DNA of 64,000 bases from Candidatus Gaiellasilicea maunaloa (GCA_024330215.1 JANDLU010000003.1:1-64000), one strand, 5' to 3'; positions 16,850 through 26,936 are shown, numbered from the stretch's first letter. Notes: a model not told the origin generated them from the letters alone. Numbers and translations are program-made.

Positions 16850-18187
16850 CTACACGAGAGCGGCGTCCAGCGCCTCGTCCCAGACCGCGAGCCCCTCGTC
16901 GAGCTCGGCGTCCGTAATCACGAGCGGACAGAGCACGCGGATGCAGTTCGCGTAGACGCCGGCCTTGAGCAGGAGCAGGCCGCGTTCCAGGGCCGCGTCG
17001 ATCACGCCCTGGGCGAGCGCCGGCGCCGGCGCCTTCGTGGCCCGATCCTCGACGAGCTCGATGGCCAGCATCGCGCCGAGCCCGCGGACGTCGCCGATTG
17101 CCGGGAAGCGTTCCTGCCACGCGAGCATCCGCGCTCGCATGACCTCCCCGATCGCGTTTGCCCGCTCGATCAGCCCCTCGTCGTCGATCACGTCGAGGAC
17201 GGCGATTGCCGCAGCCTGCGCAACCGGGTTGCCGACGTAGGTGCCGCCGACAGCCCCCTCGTGCGCGGCGTCCATGATCTCCGCCTTGCCGAGCACACCG
17301 GAGAGCGGCAGACCCGCGGCGATCGACTTGGCGACGACGATCAGATCTGGCTCGACCCCCGAGTGCTCGATGGCGAAGAACCTGCCGGTGCGCGCGAAGC
17401 CCGTCTGCACCTCGTCGACGATCAGGACGATGCCGTGCTCGTCGCAGAGCCCGCGCAAGGCGACCAGGTACGCGTCCGGTGCCGGATGGAACCCGCCCTC
17501 GCCCTGCTGCGGCTCGATGATGATCGCGGCGACCTGCTCGGCGGCGACCTGGGTGGCGAAGAGATTGCGCAGCTCGGCGAGCGCGGTCTCGGCGTCCGGG
17601 CCGCGATAGGCCTGCGGGAAGGGTGCACGGTAGACCTCGGGCGCGAGCGGGCCCATCCCGAGCTTGTACGGATGCGGCCTCGAGGTCAGCGTCAGCGAGA
17701 GCAGCGTGCGGCCGTGGAAGGCGCCCTCGAAGGCGATCACCGCCGGGCGGCCGGTGTAGAGGCGCGCGAACTTGACCGCGTTCTCGACGGCCTCGGTTCC
17801 GGCATTGAAGAAGGCGGCCTTGGACGGGCCGCGGAACGGCGCGCGCGCCAGCAACTTCTCCGCCAGCTCCACGTACGGCTCGTACGGGACGACGGTGAAG
17901 TCGGTGTGTGCGAAGCGGCCGAGCTGCTCCTGGGCGGCCTCGACGACACGCGGATGCGAATGGCCTGTGTTCAGGCAGCCGACCCCGCCGGTGAAGTCGA
18001 GGAAGACGTTGCCGTCGACGTCGGTCAGGGTCGCCCCCCGACCTTCGAGTGCGACGAGAGGCAGCACGATCGACTTCGCGTTCGCGACCGCTCGCTGCTT
18101 GCGCTCGAGGATCGCCTGCGAGCGCGGACCTGGGACGGCCGTCCCCAGCTTGATCGTTTTCGTCGTGGGCGCCTTCGTCATGGCCAT
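16850..18187 (-). CDS. gabT: Class III aminotransferase (4-aminobutyrate aminotransferase-like)
   Basis: 445 residues. PLP-dependent fold I enzyme: FLDFTGGVGCLNTGHSHPRVVEA, FFNAGTEAVENAVKFAR, FEGAFHGRTLLSLTLTS, IIEPQQGEGGF, IVDEVQTGFARTGRFFAIEH and the PLP lysine in VVAKSIAAGLPLSGVLGK, then GGTYVGNPVAQAAA. The pattern fits GabT, transferring the 4-amino group of GABA to 2-oxoglutarate; the substrate is inferred, since related omega-aminotransferases share these motifs. ATG 18187 is 5 nt after the stop of the upstream gene; ATG 18181 is an alternative. The 16850-18826 ORF is extended artificially through that gene. Confidence 0.88.
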   Translation of the reverse strand: MAMTKAPTTKTIKLGTAVPGPRSQAILERKQRAVANAKSIVLPLVALEGRGATLTDVDGNVFLDFTGGVGCLNTGHSHPRVVEAAQEQLGRFAHTDFTVVPYEPYVELAEKLLARAPFRGPSKAAFFNAGTEAVENAVKFARLYTGRPAVIAFEGAFHGRTLLSLTLTSRPHPYKLGMGPLAPEVYRAPFPQAYRGPDAETALAELRNLFATQVAAEQVAAIIIEPQQGEGGFHPAPDAYLVALRGLCDEHGIVLIVDEVQTGFARTGRFFAIEHSGVEPDLIVVAKSIAAGLPLSGVLGKAEIMDAAHEGAVGGTYVGNPVAQAAAIAVLDVIDDEGLIERANAIGEVMRARMLAWQERFPAIGDVRGLGAMLAIELVEDRATKAPAPALAQGVIDAALERGLLLLKAGVYANCIRVLCPLVITDAELDEGLAVWDEALDAALV

Positions 18188-18192
18188 CGGCC

Positions 18193-19395
18193 CTAGCCCG
18201 TGGCAGGAGCGAGCGCGCCGGGTGTGTAGACCCCGGCGGCGTTCCAGAGCAGATAGCCGCGAGCGCCAAGCTGCCGGGTGGCCGCGATCTGGGCCTGCAC
18301 GTCGGCGAGCCCGTAGGTCCGCCCGTAGGAGAAATCCTGCAACCACGGGATGAGCTCCGCCTTGCTCGAGCGCAGCTCCCGCCGGAAATGGGAGAGCGAG
18401 TACTGAACCGTCTCGCCGGGAGCCGCGTTCGGGTCGTCTAGTCCGTACTCGCCGGGGCCGTAGTGCGACGGGTAGACCATCGGGTAGACGGCATCGACGT
18501 ACTTCGAGATCCGCTTCGGTAGCTGGCCGATCCCGAGATCGCGCGTCGCCGCCAGCCCGAAGACGTCCGTCGAGACCCGGACTCCGAGCGGCTTCAGGCG
18601 CCTCGCTGCGTAGTGGACGAACTCGGCGATCACCCAGGCCGGCGGGGTCGCCGTCTTGCCGGGATAGACGATCGAGGTCGTATCGCCGTCGGTAGGGAAA
18701 CGGACGTAGTCGAACTGGATCTCGTCGAAGCCGGCGCGAGCCGCGACCTCGGCGATCGAGACGTTGTAGTCCCAGACGCGACGGTCGTACGGGTTCGACC
18801 AGCCGAGCCCCGCGTCGTTGTGCCACACCGCGCCGCCGCTCGTCTGAATCGCGAGCTCCGGGCGGCCGGCGGCGAGGAGTGGATCCTCGAAGACGACGAC
18901 GCGGCCGATCAGGTAGACGCCGCGGGCGTGCGTCGACTTCGCCACCTGCCGCGGCTTGTAGTAGGGCCGAGCGGCCCCGATCTGCTTTGCGAGCGGAACC
19001 GCCGACGCGACGAAACCGACCTCGCCGTTCTCGTCTTTGATGTCGAGCTCGATCGCGTTCAGGCCCTCGCGCGTCAGGTCGAGATACTCGGCGAGCTTGC
19101 CGTCGAGCGAGGCGAGGGCCATCGTCACGTGGACGCCGCGCACCTCGTCCGGGAGCGCGCGAGGCTTCGGCGCGGCCGGCTTGGGCTTGGGTTTGGGGGC
19201 GGGTCTCGCAGGCGGCTTCGCAGCAGCGCGGACGGGACGCTCGTCGCCTGAGATCACCGTCGCGCCCGCTGCCATTCCGAGAAGCGTCGCGAGCAGGAGC
19301 GCGACCGCGATCGAGCGCCGTCGCCGCTGCCGTCGCCGGGCCGCCTCGCGCCGCGCGCGGAAGCGCTCATTCGGTTCCAGCGGCTCGAACAGCAT
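18193..19395 (-). CDS. Putative glycoside hydrolase (DUF4015 / GHL13 type)
   Basis: About 400 residues from ATG 19395 (MLFEPLEPNERF). A basic cytoplasmic start precedes a membrane helix or uncleaved signal (SIAVALLLATLLGMAAGATVIS) and a Pro/Lys/Ala linker (KPPARPAPKPKPKPAAPKPR). The catalytic-type barrel follows: EVRGVHVTMALAS, NAIELDIKDENGEVGF, GFDEIQFDYVRFPTDGD, VSTDVFGLA, YVDAVYPMVYPSHYGPGEYG and WLQDFSYG. These match DUF4015 putative glycosidases, surface proteins without a defined substrate. The longer ORF start at 19440 runs into the dcd promoter region. Downstream gabT is spaced 5 nt. Confidence 0.85.
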   Translation of the reverse strand: MLFEPLEPNERFRARREAARRRQRRRRSIAVALLLATLLGMAAGATVISGDERPVRAAAKPPARPAPKPKPKPAAPKPRALPDEVRGVHVTMALASLDGKLAEYLDLTREGLNAIELDIKDENGEVGFVASAVPLAKQIGAARPYYKPRQVAKSTHARGVYLIGRVVVFEDPLLAAGRPELAIQTSGGAVWHNDAGLGWSNPYDRRVWDYNVSIAEVAARAGFDEIQFDYVRFPTDGDTTSIVYPGKTATPPAWVIAEFVHYAARRLKPLGVRVSTDVFGLAATRDLGIGQLPKRISKYVDAVYPMVYPSHYGPGEYGLDDPNAAPGETVQYSLSHFRRELRSSKAELIPWLQDFSYGRTYGLADVQAQIAATRQLGARGYLLWNAAGVYTPGALAPATG

Positions 19396-19462
19396 CGACA
19401 CGGGCGCGGGAACGGTACGCGGTCCGGACCGGCCTCGCAACCGCGCGCCGTAGAATCGCGCC

Positions 19463-20026
19463 GTGGTTCTCTCCGACCGGACGATTCGCCGCCAGCTCGA
19501 TGAGGGCCGGATCGGGATCGATCCGTACGACGTCTCGCTGCTGCAGCCTTCGAGCGTCGACGTCCGCGTCGATCGCTACTTCCGCGTCTTCCGCAACTCG
19601 CGCTACCCGTTCATCGACGTCAAGCAGGCGCAAGAGGAGCTGACCGAGCTCGTCGAGATCGACGACGAGACACCGTTCATCCTCCACCCCGGCGAGTTCG
19701 TGCTGGGGTCGACGCTCGAGCGCATCCGGCTCCCGGACGACCTCGTCGCGAGGCTCGAAGGGAAGAGCTCACTGGGGCGGCTCGGGCTCCTGATCCACTC
19801 GACTGCGGGCTTCGTCGACCCCGGCTGGGACGGGCACGTCACGCTCGAGCTCTCGAACGTGGCCAACCTTCCGATCACGATCTACCATGCGATGAAGATC
19901 GGTCAGATCTCGTTCGTGCAGCTCACCGAGGCCGCCGAGAAGCCGTACGGCTCGGGCGGGTTGGGCTCGAAGTACCAGGGGCAGAAGGGGCCGACCCCGT
20001 CCCGCTACTGGAAGAACTTCGAATGA
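19463..20026 (+). CDS. dcd: dCTP deaminase
   Basis: 187 residues, GTG start. [22 protein letters not shown] opens the protein; [65 protein letters not shown] (with the catalytic Glu) and [23 protein letters not shown] are hallmark segments. It converts dCTP to dUTP; actinobacterial members are often bifunctional and go on to dUMP, which cannot be settled from motifs alone. Divergent from the DUF4015 gene with 67 bp between. Its TGA overlaps the next gene's ATG. Confidence 0.95.
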   Translation: MVLSDRTIRRQLDEGRIGIDPYDVSLLQPSSVDVRVDRYFRVFRNSRYPFIDVKQAQEELTELVEIDDETPFILHPGEFVLGSTLERIRLPDDLVARLEGKSSLGRLGLLIHSTAGFVDPGWDGHVTLELSNVANLPITIYHAMKIGQISFVQLTEAAEKPYGSGGLGSKYQGQKGPTPSRYWKNFE

Positions 20027-20907
20027 TCCTGATCACGGGAGCAACGGGCTTCGTCGGCCCTCACATCGTCCACGCGCTTCGCGCGCAGGATCGGCCGGTG
20101 CGCGCGCTCGTGCGGGACGGCACAGATCTCGGCCGGCTCCGGGCCTGGGGCTGCGAGACGGTCGTCGGCGACATGAGCGATCCGGCCAGCCTCCGGCGGG
20201 CGATCGAGGGCTGCGAGGTCGTCGTCCATCTCGTCGGGATCATCAACGGCAAGCCGCGCGAGTTCGACCAAGTGATGACACAAGGCACCCGAGACCTCGT
20301 GGCCGTCTCGCTCGAGGCGGGGATTCGCCGCTTCGTGCTCATGTCCGCGCTCGGCGCCGACGAGTCGACGAAGGAGCTCGTCCCCTACTACCGGGCGAAG
20401 TGGGAGATGGAGCAGACCGTGAAGAGCTCGGGGCTCGAGCACGTGATCTTCCGGCCGAGCTTCGTCTTCGGGCCCGACGGCGGCGCACTCGCGCAGTTCC
20501 GGAGGATCGCGAAGCTCGCGCCGGTGACGCCGATCGTCGGCCCCGGCACCCAGCGGATCCAGCCGATCTGGGTCGAAGACGTCGCCGCTTACTTCGCCGC
20601 CTCGATCGAGGAGCCCGAGGCCGCGAACCGCACCTTCGAGCTCGGCGGGCCCGACGTCGTCACCTGGAACGAGTTCTGGGCGCGGCTGAAAGCGAGCCTG
20701 GGGACGAAGCGTCCGTCCGTGCACCTGCCGTTCGCGCTGATGCGGGTGCAGGCGGCCGTGCTCGAGCGCCTCCCGAACCCACCGGTGACGCGCGATCAGC
20801 TGAAGATGCTCGAAGCCGGCGACAACGTCGTGTCGAACGCGGACGCGGTCGAGACCTTCTGCCTGCCGCTCGTCCCCCTCGACGAGCAGCTCCGCCGCGC
20901 CACCTGA
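20023..20907 (+). CDS. NAD(P)-binding protein, complex I NDUFA9-like SDR
   Basis: 294 residues with an N-terminal Rossmann motif ([21 protein letters not shown]), [62 protein letters not shown] and a late [11 protein letters not shown] segment. This is the atypical/extended SDR group that includes NDUFA9 and NmrA-like proteins. The catalytic Tyr-Lys appears as YRAKW. The role is unclear; relatives act in quinone biology or as redox-sensing proteins. It overlaps dcd by 4 nt (ATGA). Confidence 0.85.
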   Translation: MILITGATGFVGPHIVHALRAQDRPVRALVRDGTDLGRLRAWGCETVVGDMSDPASLRRAIEGCEVVVHLVGIINGKPREFDQVMTQGTRDLVAVSLEAGIRRFVLMSALGADESTKELVPYYRAKWEMEQTVKSSGLEHVIFRPSFVFGPDGGALAQFRRIAKLAPVTPIVGPGTQRIQPIWVEDVAAYFAASIEEPEAANRTFELGGPDVVTWNEFWARLKASLGTKRPSVHLPFALMRVQAAVLERLPNPPVTRDQLKMLEAGDNVVSNADAVETFCLPLVPLDEQLRRAT

Positions 20908-20918
20908 CCCGTCCTCGC

Positions 20919-20953
20919 GGGACGTGTCCGGGGTCAAAGCCCGGACGTGTCCG
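20919..20953 (+). repeat. REP-like palindrome with GTCAAAG loop (copy 1)
   Basis: GGGACGTGTCCGGG, then loop GTCAAAG, then CCCGGACGTGTCC. The left arm and loop are identical to the palindrome beside the RAYT transposase at 48879; the right arm differs by two bases. It lies just after the NDUFA9-like gene and is followed by a small TCCGCAGCGGA hairpin. In this copy, far from the transposase, it may also act as a terminator. Confidence 0.8.
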
Positions 20954-21073
20954 CAGCGGACTTCGAGCAGGCTCGTCGCCGTTCGTTCGGAACTCTTAAT
21001 CGAACCGAAAGCCTCTCGAAAGATCCGGCTGGTTAGGTAGAGGGGACATCGCGAAGCCCCAGGAGAGGACACT

Positions 21074-21571
21074 GTGAGCTCGAACCTGTTCGGAAGGCAA
21101 ACCACCCGCTTCCTCACGCTCGGCGTACTCGCGCTCGTCACGGTGGTGAGTGGCTTGATCGGCTCTTCCGCCGATGCGCGCGCGGGGGAGCAGACGGCGG
21201 ACCGCACCACTCAGACGTCTGCCACTCTGACCGTCCGCAGCACCAGATTCGGCGTCATGCTCTTCGACGGCCGCGGCCGCGCCCTCTACGGCTTCACGCG
21301 CGACCGGCGGGGCGGCCCCAGCCAATGCTACGGCGCCTGCGCCCAAGCGTGGCCCGTCTATTTCGGGCAAGCGCGAGCGGGCAAGGGCGTCAAGCAGTCG
21401 CTCATCGGCACGACCCGACGGCGCGACGGCCGGCGCCAGGTCACCTACAACGGGTGGCCGCTCTACTACTACGTCGAAGATCGGAGCCCCGGCCAGGTGA
21501 CTTGCCAGAACGTCGACGAGTTCGGCGGTCTCTGGCTGGTCGTGCGGCCGAGTGGTCAGCTCGTGCGGTAG
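21074..21571 (+). CDS. Secreted protein with two lipoprotein-15 type repeats
   Basis: 165 residues, GTG start. A signal peptide (RFLTLGVLALVTVVSGLIGSSADARA) is followed by two copies of the PF03640 'secreted repeat' seen in yellow-pigment and actinobacterial lipoproteins: STRFGVMLFDGRGRALYGFTRD...CYGACAQAWPVYF and VTYNGWPLYYYVEDRSPGQVTCQNVDEFGGLWLVV. No lipobox cysteine is visible, so it is probably released or wall-associated rather than lipidated. The repeat's function is unknown. It stands alone between the REP-like palindrome and the structured gene-poor region. Confidence 0.85.
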   Translation: MSSNLFGRQTTRFLTLGVLALVTVVSGLIGSSADARAGEQTADRTTQTSATLTVRSTRFGVMLFDGRGRALYGFTRDRRGGPSQCYGACAQAWPVYFGQARAGKGVKQSLIGTTRRRDGRRQVTYNGWPLYYYVEDRSPGQVTCQNVDEFGGLWLVVRPSGQLVR

Positions 21572-21611
21572 CCGAGCCGGCGAACACGAACGAGATCGCC
21601 CGGCAAGAAAT

Positions 21612-21641
21612 GTCTCGGGGCCCCTTGCGGGGCCCCGAGAC
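21612..21641. terminator. Strong 13-bp hairpin terminator
   Basis: GTCTCGGGGCCCC and GGGGCCCCGAGAC form a perfect 13-bp stem with a TTGC loop. On the minus strand it is followed by ATTTCTT, which suits termination of a minus-strand transcript from the structured region at 21.66-21.83 kb. On the plus strand there is no T-run, although it may also stop the secreted-repeat gene. Confidence 0.7.
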
Positions 21642-21762
21642 CGGTGACTAGCTTGGAGTAGTAGGGGCGTTCCGGGCCGCTCTCCTCTGGAGCGGCGGCG
21701 CGTAACGCGTAGTCCCCCACGCTGGCTAGACGATTCCCCCTGCAGGTACCGGGGACACGCCC

Positions 21763-21804
21763 CTACCGGCTAGTACCTCCACTGCCCGTACTGGAATCTG
21801 TCAC
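21763..21804 (-). CDS. Possible 13-residue leader peptide
   Basis: GTG-initiated ORF reading MTDSSTGSGGTSR, preceded by the very strong Shine-Dalgarno AAAGGAGGTGG about 9 bases upstream. Its TAG stop lies inside the 5' side of the 10-bp stem that closes the downstream structure, so a translating ribosome would disturb the fold, as leader peptides do. No protein gene follows before the terminator. Too short for the ORF track; existence is inferred from RBS and layout only. Confidence 0.3.
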   Translation of the reverse strand: MTDSSTGSGGTSR

Positions 21805-21897
21805 TACCGGACCACCTCCTTTCCGCGGTATGCGGAGTGTAGCGACTCCGTCGGAGGACGACACCGGCCTGCCGGCGAGCCCGCGTCGCGGCGACGC

Positions 21898-22212
21898 TCA
21901 CGTCTCGACCTCGACCCTGACCCAGCCGTCCTCGACCCTGACCGGGAACGTCTCCACAGGCTCGAAGGCCGGCAGGGTCAAGGCGCTCCCGGTCGTGATG
22001 TCGAAGCGCGCGCCGTGGCGCGGGCAGATCGCGACGCACAGCTCGGGCTCCCAGTCGCCCTCGGCGAGCGGGCCGTCGTCGTGCGAGCAGCGATCCTCGA
22101 TCGCGTAGAGCTTGCCGCCGCAGTTGTAGACCCCGATCCCGACGAGACCGGCGTAGACGATCTTGACGTGGCCGGGCGGAAGCTCCGCGACCGGGCAGAC
22201 GTCTACGGTCAA
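21898..22212 (-). CDS. Rieske-type [2Fe-2S] ferredoxin
   Basis: 104 residues from TTG 22212, which overlaps the sufU stop (TTGA). Two Rieske boxes bind the cluster: RCSHDDGPL and ICPRHGARFD, followed by LTLPAFEPVETFPVRVEDGWVRVEV. The size and sequence fit NirD/biphenyl-type soluble ferredoxins that sit at the end of suf operons in Actinobacteria and Firmicutes. It is probably an electron carrier or client of Fe-S assembly. The ORF track start at 22314 lies within sufU in another frame. Confidence 0.9.
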   Translation of the reverse strand: MTVDVCPVAELPPGHVKIVYAGLVGIGVYNCGGKLYAIEDRCSHDDGPLAEGDWEPELCVAICPRHGARFDITTGSALTLPAFEPVETFPVRVEDGWVRVEVET

Positions 22213-22637
22213 CGGAAGGAGAGGTCGTCGCTGCTCGACCATTCCTCGGGCAGCGGCGTCCCTTTGCCCTTGTTCAGCGCCACCTTGAGGACGCCGAGCC
22301 CGAGCAGGGCGCACTTGAGCCTGACCGGCGTGAGCGGGATCCCGATCTCCTCGAGCAGCTCCTCCTTCGGCAGCCTGGCCACCTCTGCCGCGTCGCGGCC
22401 GACGACGAGCTCCGTCAGCATCGAGGTCGCCGCCTGCGAGATCGCGCAGCCGCGGCCCTCGAAGCGGACGTCCGAGATCGTGTCGCCGTCGAAGGCCAGC
22501 GTGATCGAGATCTCGTCGCCGCAGAGCGGGTTTTGGCCCTCGGCCACCGCGTCCGGGTGCTCGAGCACACCGTGGCCCCGTGGGTTGCGGTAGTGGTCGA
22601 GAATGACCTCCCGATAGAGTTGGTCGAACTCGGACAT
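22209..22637 (-). CDS. sufU: SufU Fe-S assembly scaffold/zinc sulfurtransferase
   Basis: 142 residues. LYREVILDHYRNPRGHGVL, NPLCGDEISI, FEGRGCAISQAATSMLTELV and LKCALLGLGVL carry the three conserved cysteines and the Asp that bind zinc in SufU. SufU accepts persulfide sulfur from SufS and passes it to SufBCD. It lies directly after sufS (13 nt) and overlaps the Rieske gene, so the three form one operon. Length is typical. Confidence 0.94.
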   Translation of the reverse strand: MSEFDQLYREVILDHYRNPRGHGVLEHPDAVAEGQNPLCGDEISITLAFDGDTISDVRFEGRGCAISQAATSMLTELVVGRDAAEVARLPKEELLEEIGIPLTPVRLKCALLGLGVLKVALNKGKGTPLPEEWSSSDDLSFR

Positions 22638-22650
22638 CAGGCCGCGTCGC

Positions 22651-23895
22651 TCAACCCAGGCTCTTCTTGACCTTCTCGAGCCCGGCGACCAGCCGGTCGA
22701 TCTCCTCAGGAACCGTGTAGAGGTAGAAGCTCGCGCGGTTGGTCGCGATCACGCCGAGCCGGTGCATCAGCGGCTGCGTGCAGTGGTGACCGCCCCGGAT
22801 CGCCACGCCTTCCCAGTCGAGGATCTGGCAGACGTCGTGCGGATGGATCCCGTCGACGTTGAACGAGACGATCCCGGCGCGGCGCGCAACGGGAGGCCCG
22901 TAGGTCTCGATCCAATCGAGCTCGGCGAGCCGCGTCAGCGCGTATTCGGTCAGCTCGTGCTCGTGCCGCTCGATCGCGTCGAGCCCGATCGAGCTCAGGT
23001 AGTCGATCGCGGCCCCGAAGCCGACAGCCTCGGCGATCGGCCCCGTGCCGGCCTCGAACTTGTACGGGAGCTGGCCCCAGGTCGTCTCGACCGCGGTGAC
23101 CGTGCGGATCATGTGGCCGCCCAGGTTGAACGGCGACATCTGCTCGAGCAGCTCGCGACGGCCCCAGAGAGCGCCGACGCCACTCGGGCCGCACATCTTG
23201 TGCGCCGAGATCGCGAGGAAGTCGCAGCCGAGCGCCTGCACGTCGATCGGGCGGTGCGGCGCCGCCTGCGCAGCGTCGACGACCATGATTGCGCCCTGCT
23301 CGTGCGCCCATGCGGTCAGCTTCTCGACCGGGTTGACCGTGCCGAGCGTGTTCGAGACGAGTCCGGTGGCGACGACCTTGACCTGTCCCTCCGCGGCGAT
23401 CCCAGCGAGGACTTCGAGCTGCAGCTCACCGGCTTCGTCGATCGGGATCGTGCGGAACTCGGCGCCGGTGCGGCCGGCGATGTACTGCCAGGGAACGAAG
23501 TTCGAGTGGTGCTCGAGCTCGCTGACGACGACGAGGTCGCCGGGGCCGAGGTTGTCGAGCCCCCAGGCGTAGGCGACGAGGTTGAGCGCCTCGGTGGCCT
23601 GACGGGTGAAGATCACCTCGCGCTCGGAGGGGGCGTTGACGAACTCCGCCACCTTCACCCTCGCTCCCTCGTAGGCGTCGGTCGCGCGCTCGGCGAGCCG
23701 GTAGACGCCACGGTGGACGTTCGCGTACGAGTGCGAGTAGAAGTCCGTCATCGCGTCGAGCACCTGCCGCGGCTTCTGGCTCGACGCCGCCGAGTCGAGG
23801 AAGGCGACGGGCACACCGTTCTGGAGCTCCTCCAGATAGGGGAAGTCGGCGCGCAGGCGCTCGGCGTCGAGCTTCGCGATGGCGGTGACGGCCAT
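22651..23895 (-). CDS. sufS: Cysteine desulfurase SufS
   Basis: 414 residues, class V aminotransferase fold. FLDSAASSQKPRQVLDAM, YSHSYANVHRGVYRLAERATDAYEGARVKVAEFV, VVSELEHHSNFVPWQ, VDAAQAAPHRPIDVQALGCDFLAISAHKMCGPSGVGALWGR (PLP Lys in SAHKM) and IRGGHHCTQPLMHRLGV (catalytic Cys) are all present. It removes sulfur from cysteine for Fe-S cluster building. First gene of the sufS-sufU-Rieske operon, which is separated by about 12 kb from sufCB-VOC-sufD. Confidence 0.96.
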   Translation of the reverse strand: MAVTAIAKLDAERLRADFPYLEELQNGVPVAFLDSAASSQKPRQVLDAMTDFYSHSYANVHRGVYRLAERATDAYEGARVKVAEFVNAPSEREVIFTRQATEALNLVAYAWGLDNLGPGDLVVVSELEHHSNFVPWQYIAGRTGAEFRTIPIDEAGELQLEVLAGIAAEGQVKVVATGLVSNTLGTVNPVEKLTAWAHEQGAIMVVDAAQAAPHRPIDVQALGCDFLAISAHKMCGPSGVGALWGRRELLEQMSPFNLGGHMIRTVTAVETTWGQLPYKFEAGTGPIAEAVGFGAAIDYLSSIGLDAIERHEHELTEYALTRLAELDWIETYGPPVARRAGIVSFNVDGIHPHDVCQILDWEGVAIRGGHHCTQPLMHRLGVIATNRASFYLYTVPEEIDRLVAGLEKVKKSLG

Positions 23896-23922
23896 TGTCC
23901 TATGGTACTGGCGGCATTGCCG

Positions 23923-24537
23923 CTAGCCCCTTGGGTCGACCTTGCCGTTCGAGGCTGCGCGCTGCGCTACCTCGTGCTCGCGCTCGACCGCCCTGGCGGC
24001 GCCCTCGAGCAGGTCGGCCAGCACCTTCACCCGCTCCCGCTCGGACGTGATCTGGAGCAACCGCTGCTTCAGCTCGGGTGCGAACTCGAACCGTCCCGCC
24101 AGCTCGAACGACAGCTGGTCGGCACCGACCGCGGGCGGCTCGACCTCGGCGCCGGTCAGCTCGACCAGCTTGCGGAAGAGCTCGAGCGCGCGGTCGGCAT
24201 CCGCCGACTCGGCGGGGTCCTCCGGCTCCTCGACCGGCTCGACGAGACCGGTCTGGAATGTCCGCCCGTCGGTCAGCTCGAGCAAGCGAAAGCGCTCGCG
24301 ACCCTCGACGACCACGTTCAGGCGTCCGTCGTCGAAGCGATCGAGCACCTCCGTCACGGCGGCGCGCGTTCCGATCTCGCGCAGGCCGTCGTCGTCGGCG
24401 TAGATCAGCCCGAACTCGCGCTCCTCGTCGAGGCATTCGCCGATCAGCTCCTGGTAGCGATCCTCGAAGATGTGGAGCGGGATCTGCTCGGTCGGGAGGA
24501 GCACGATCCCGAGCGGAAAAAGTCCCAGTTCAGGCAC
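23923..24537 (-). CDS. Lon N-terminal-like substrate-binding domain protein
   Basis: 204 residues from GTG 24537 ([28 protein letters not shown]). The start, QELIGECLDEEREFGLIYADDDGLREIGTRAAVTEVLDRFDDGRLNVVVEGRERFRLLEL, is the LON (PUA-like) domain without the AAA or protease parts. Stand-alone members are of uncertain role, possibly substrate adaptors. It overlaps the 3' end of the methyltransferase gene by 8 nt, so the two are coupled. Confidence 0.87.
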   Translation of the reverse strand: MPELGLFPLGIVLLPTEQIPLHIFEDRYQELIGECLDEEREFGLIYADDDGLREIGTRAAVTEVLDRFDDGRLNVVVEGRERFRLLELTDGRTFQTGLVEPVEEPEDPAESADADRALELFRKLVELTGAEVEPPAVGADQLSFELAGRFEFAPELKQRLLQITSERERVKVLADLLEGAARAVEREHEVAQRAASNGKVDPRG

Positions 24538-25162
24538 GCTCGAACCCGACGACGACCCAGAAGGGGCCGGGCCGCTCGTGGACGAGCCGCAGGCCCTGCC
24601 CCTCGGCGGCTCCCACGAGCGCGGCACGCGAGTGGACGAAGACGCGGAAGCGCCGGCGCAGCAGCCGGAAGAGCAGGTTCTGAAGCCGCGCCGCAAGCGC
24701 GAACGACCGTCGCTCGCGCGGGAACGAGAAGGCGAGCCTCCGGAGGGTGAGGCCGGCGGCGGCGCCGACGAGCTGAGGGCCGTCGGGCGTACAGCAGACC
24801 ACCTTGTTCAGCGCGACGACCTCGGCCGGCTCGACCGCTGTCGGGTCGGCGACGATATCTGCGAGCACGAACTCGGCCTCCACGCCGGCGTGCCGGAAGA
24901 CGGCGCGCGCGAAAGGCTCGTAGCCGGACACGACCTCGACGAGGCGACCGCTCTCGGCCCCGGCCTTCACGAGCTCGGCGAGGAGGCCGCCGACGCCGCC
25001 TCCGATCTCGAGCGCGGCATCGCCACGTCGGACCGCGAGCAGGTCGCGCAATCGCGTCGCAGTCTTCTCGAGCCCCTTCTCCCGATACCGCCGCGACGTC
25101 CGACGCGCGAAGCGCTCGCCGAAGAACTCGTCGCAGCCGTAGCCCGAGCAACAGCCCATCAC
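24530..25162 (-). CDS. Class I SAM-dependent methyltransferase
   Basis: 210 residues. A cysteine-rich start ([21 protein letters not shown]) precedes a Rossmann methyltransferase: [21 protein letters not shown] is motif [16 protein letters not shown] motif II and [24 protein letters not shown] motif IV. The C-terminal half ([42 protein letters not shown]) resembles methyltransferases annotated as magnesium-protoporphyrin or ubiquinone type, but the substrate is unknown. ATG 25162 or 25159. Divergent from ettA. Confidence 0.82.
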   Translation of the reverse strand: MMGCCSGYGCDEFFGERFARRTSRRYREKGLEKTATRLRDLLAVRRGDAALEIGGGVGGLLAELVKAGAESGRLVEVVSGYEPFARAVFRHAGVEAEFVLADIVADPTAVEPAEVVALNKVVCCTPDGPQLVGAAAGLTLRRLAFSFPRERRSFALAARLQNLLFRLLRRRFRVFVHSRAALVGAAEGQGLRLVHERPGPFWVVVGFERA

Positions 25163-25220
25163 CCGAGGATACGCGGCGCTCGTGCCGCAGACGAGGTCGA
25201 GGCGTCGCTACCCTCGCCAC

Positions 25221-26891
<1,671 letters not shown>

Positions 26892-26936
26892 TGGCGCAGG
26901 AGGAGCATCCGCGGGAGCGGACGCTCCTCGCGCGAA

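Larger units (their letters stand above)
21612..21836 (-). ncRNA. Candidate small structured transcript (unidentified)
   Basis: The 326 bases between 21571 and 21898 hold no ordinary gene. On the minus strand I see a TACACT hexamer (21836-21841) usable as a -10 box, then GGAAAGGAGGTGGTCC, almost a full complement of the 16S rRNA 3' tail, then a 13-codon GTG ORF. A region follows that is closed by a 10-bp perfect stem (21757-21766 with 21661-21670) and contains a 7-bp hairpin (GCCGCTC/GAGCGGC), two GGGGGA runs and CGCGTTACGCG. The terminator ends it. It matches no RNA family I can recall with confidence (not tmRNA, SRP RNA or RNase P). The plus strand has paired CCCCC runs like 6C RNA but fits worse. 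Confidence 0.4.

Noticed and set aside
21612-21841. tmRNA, SRP RNA, RNase P or 6C RNA as identity of the structured stretch
   Set aside because: No CCA/T-arm, no GGAAGG SRP core, no RNase P conserved blocks; the paired CCCCC runs resemble 6C RNA on the plus strand, but the hairpins do not fit clearly.
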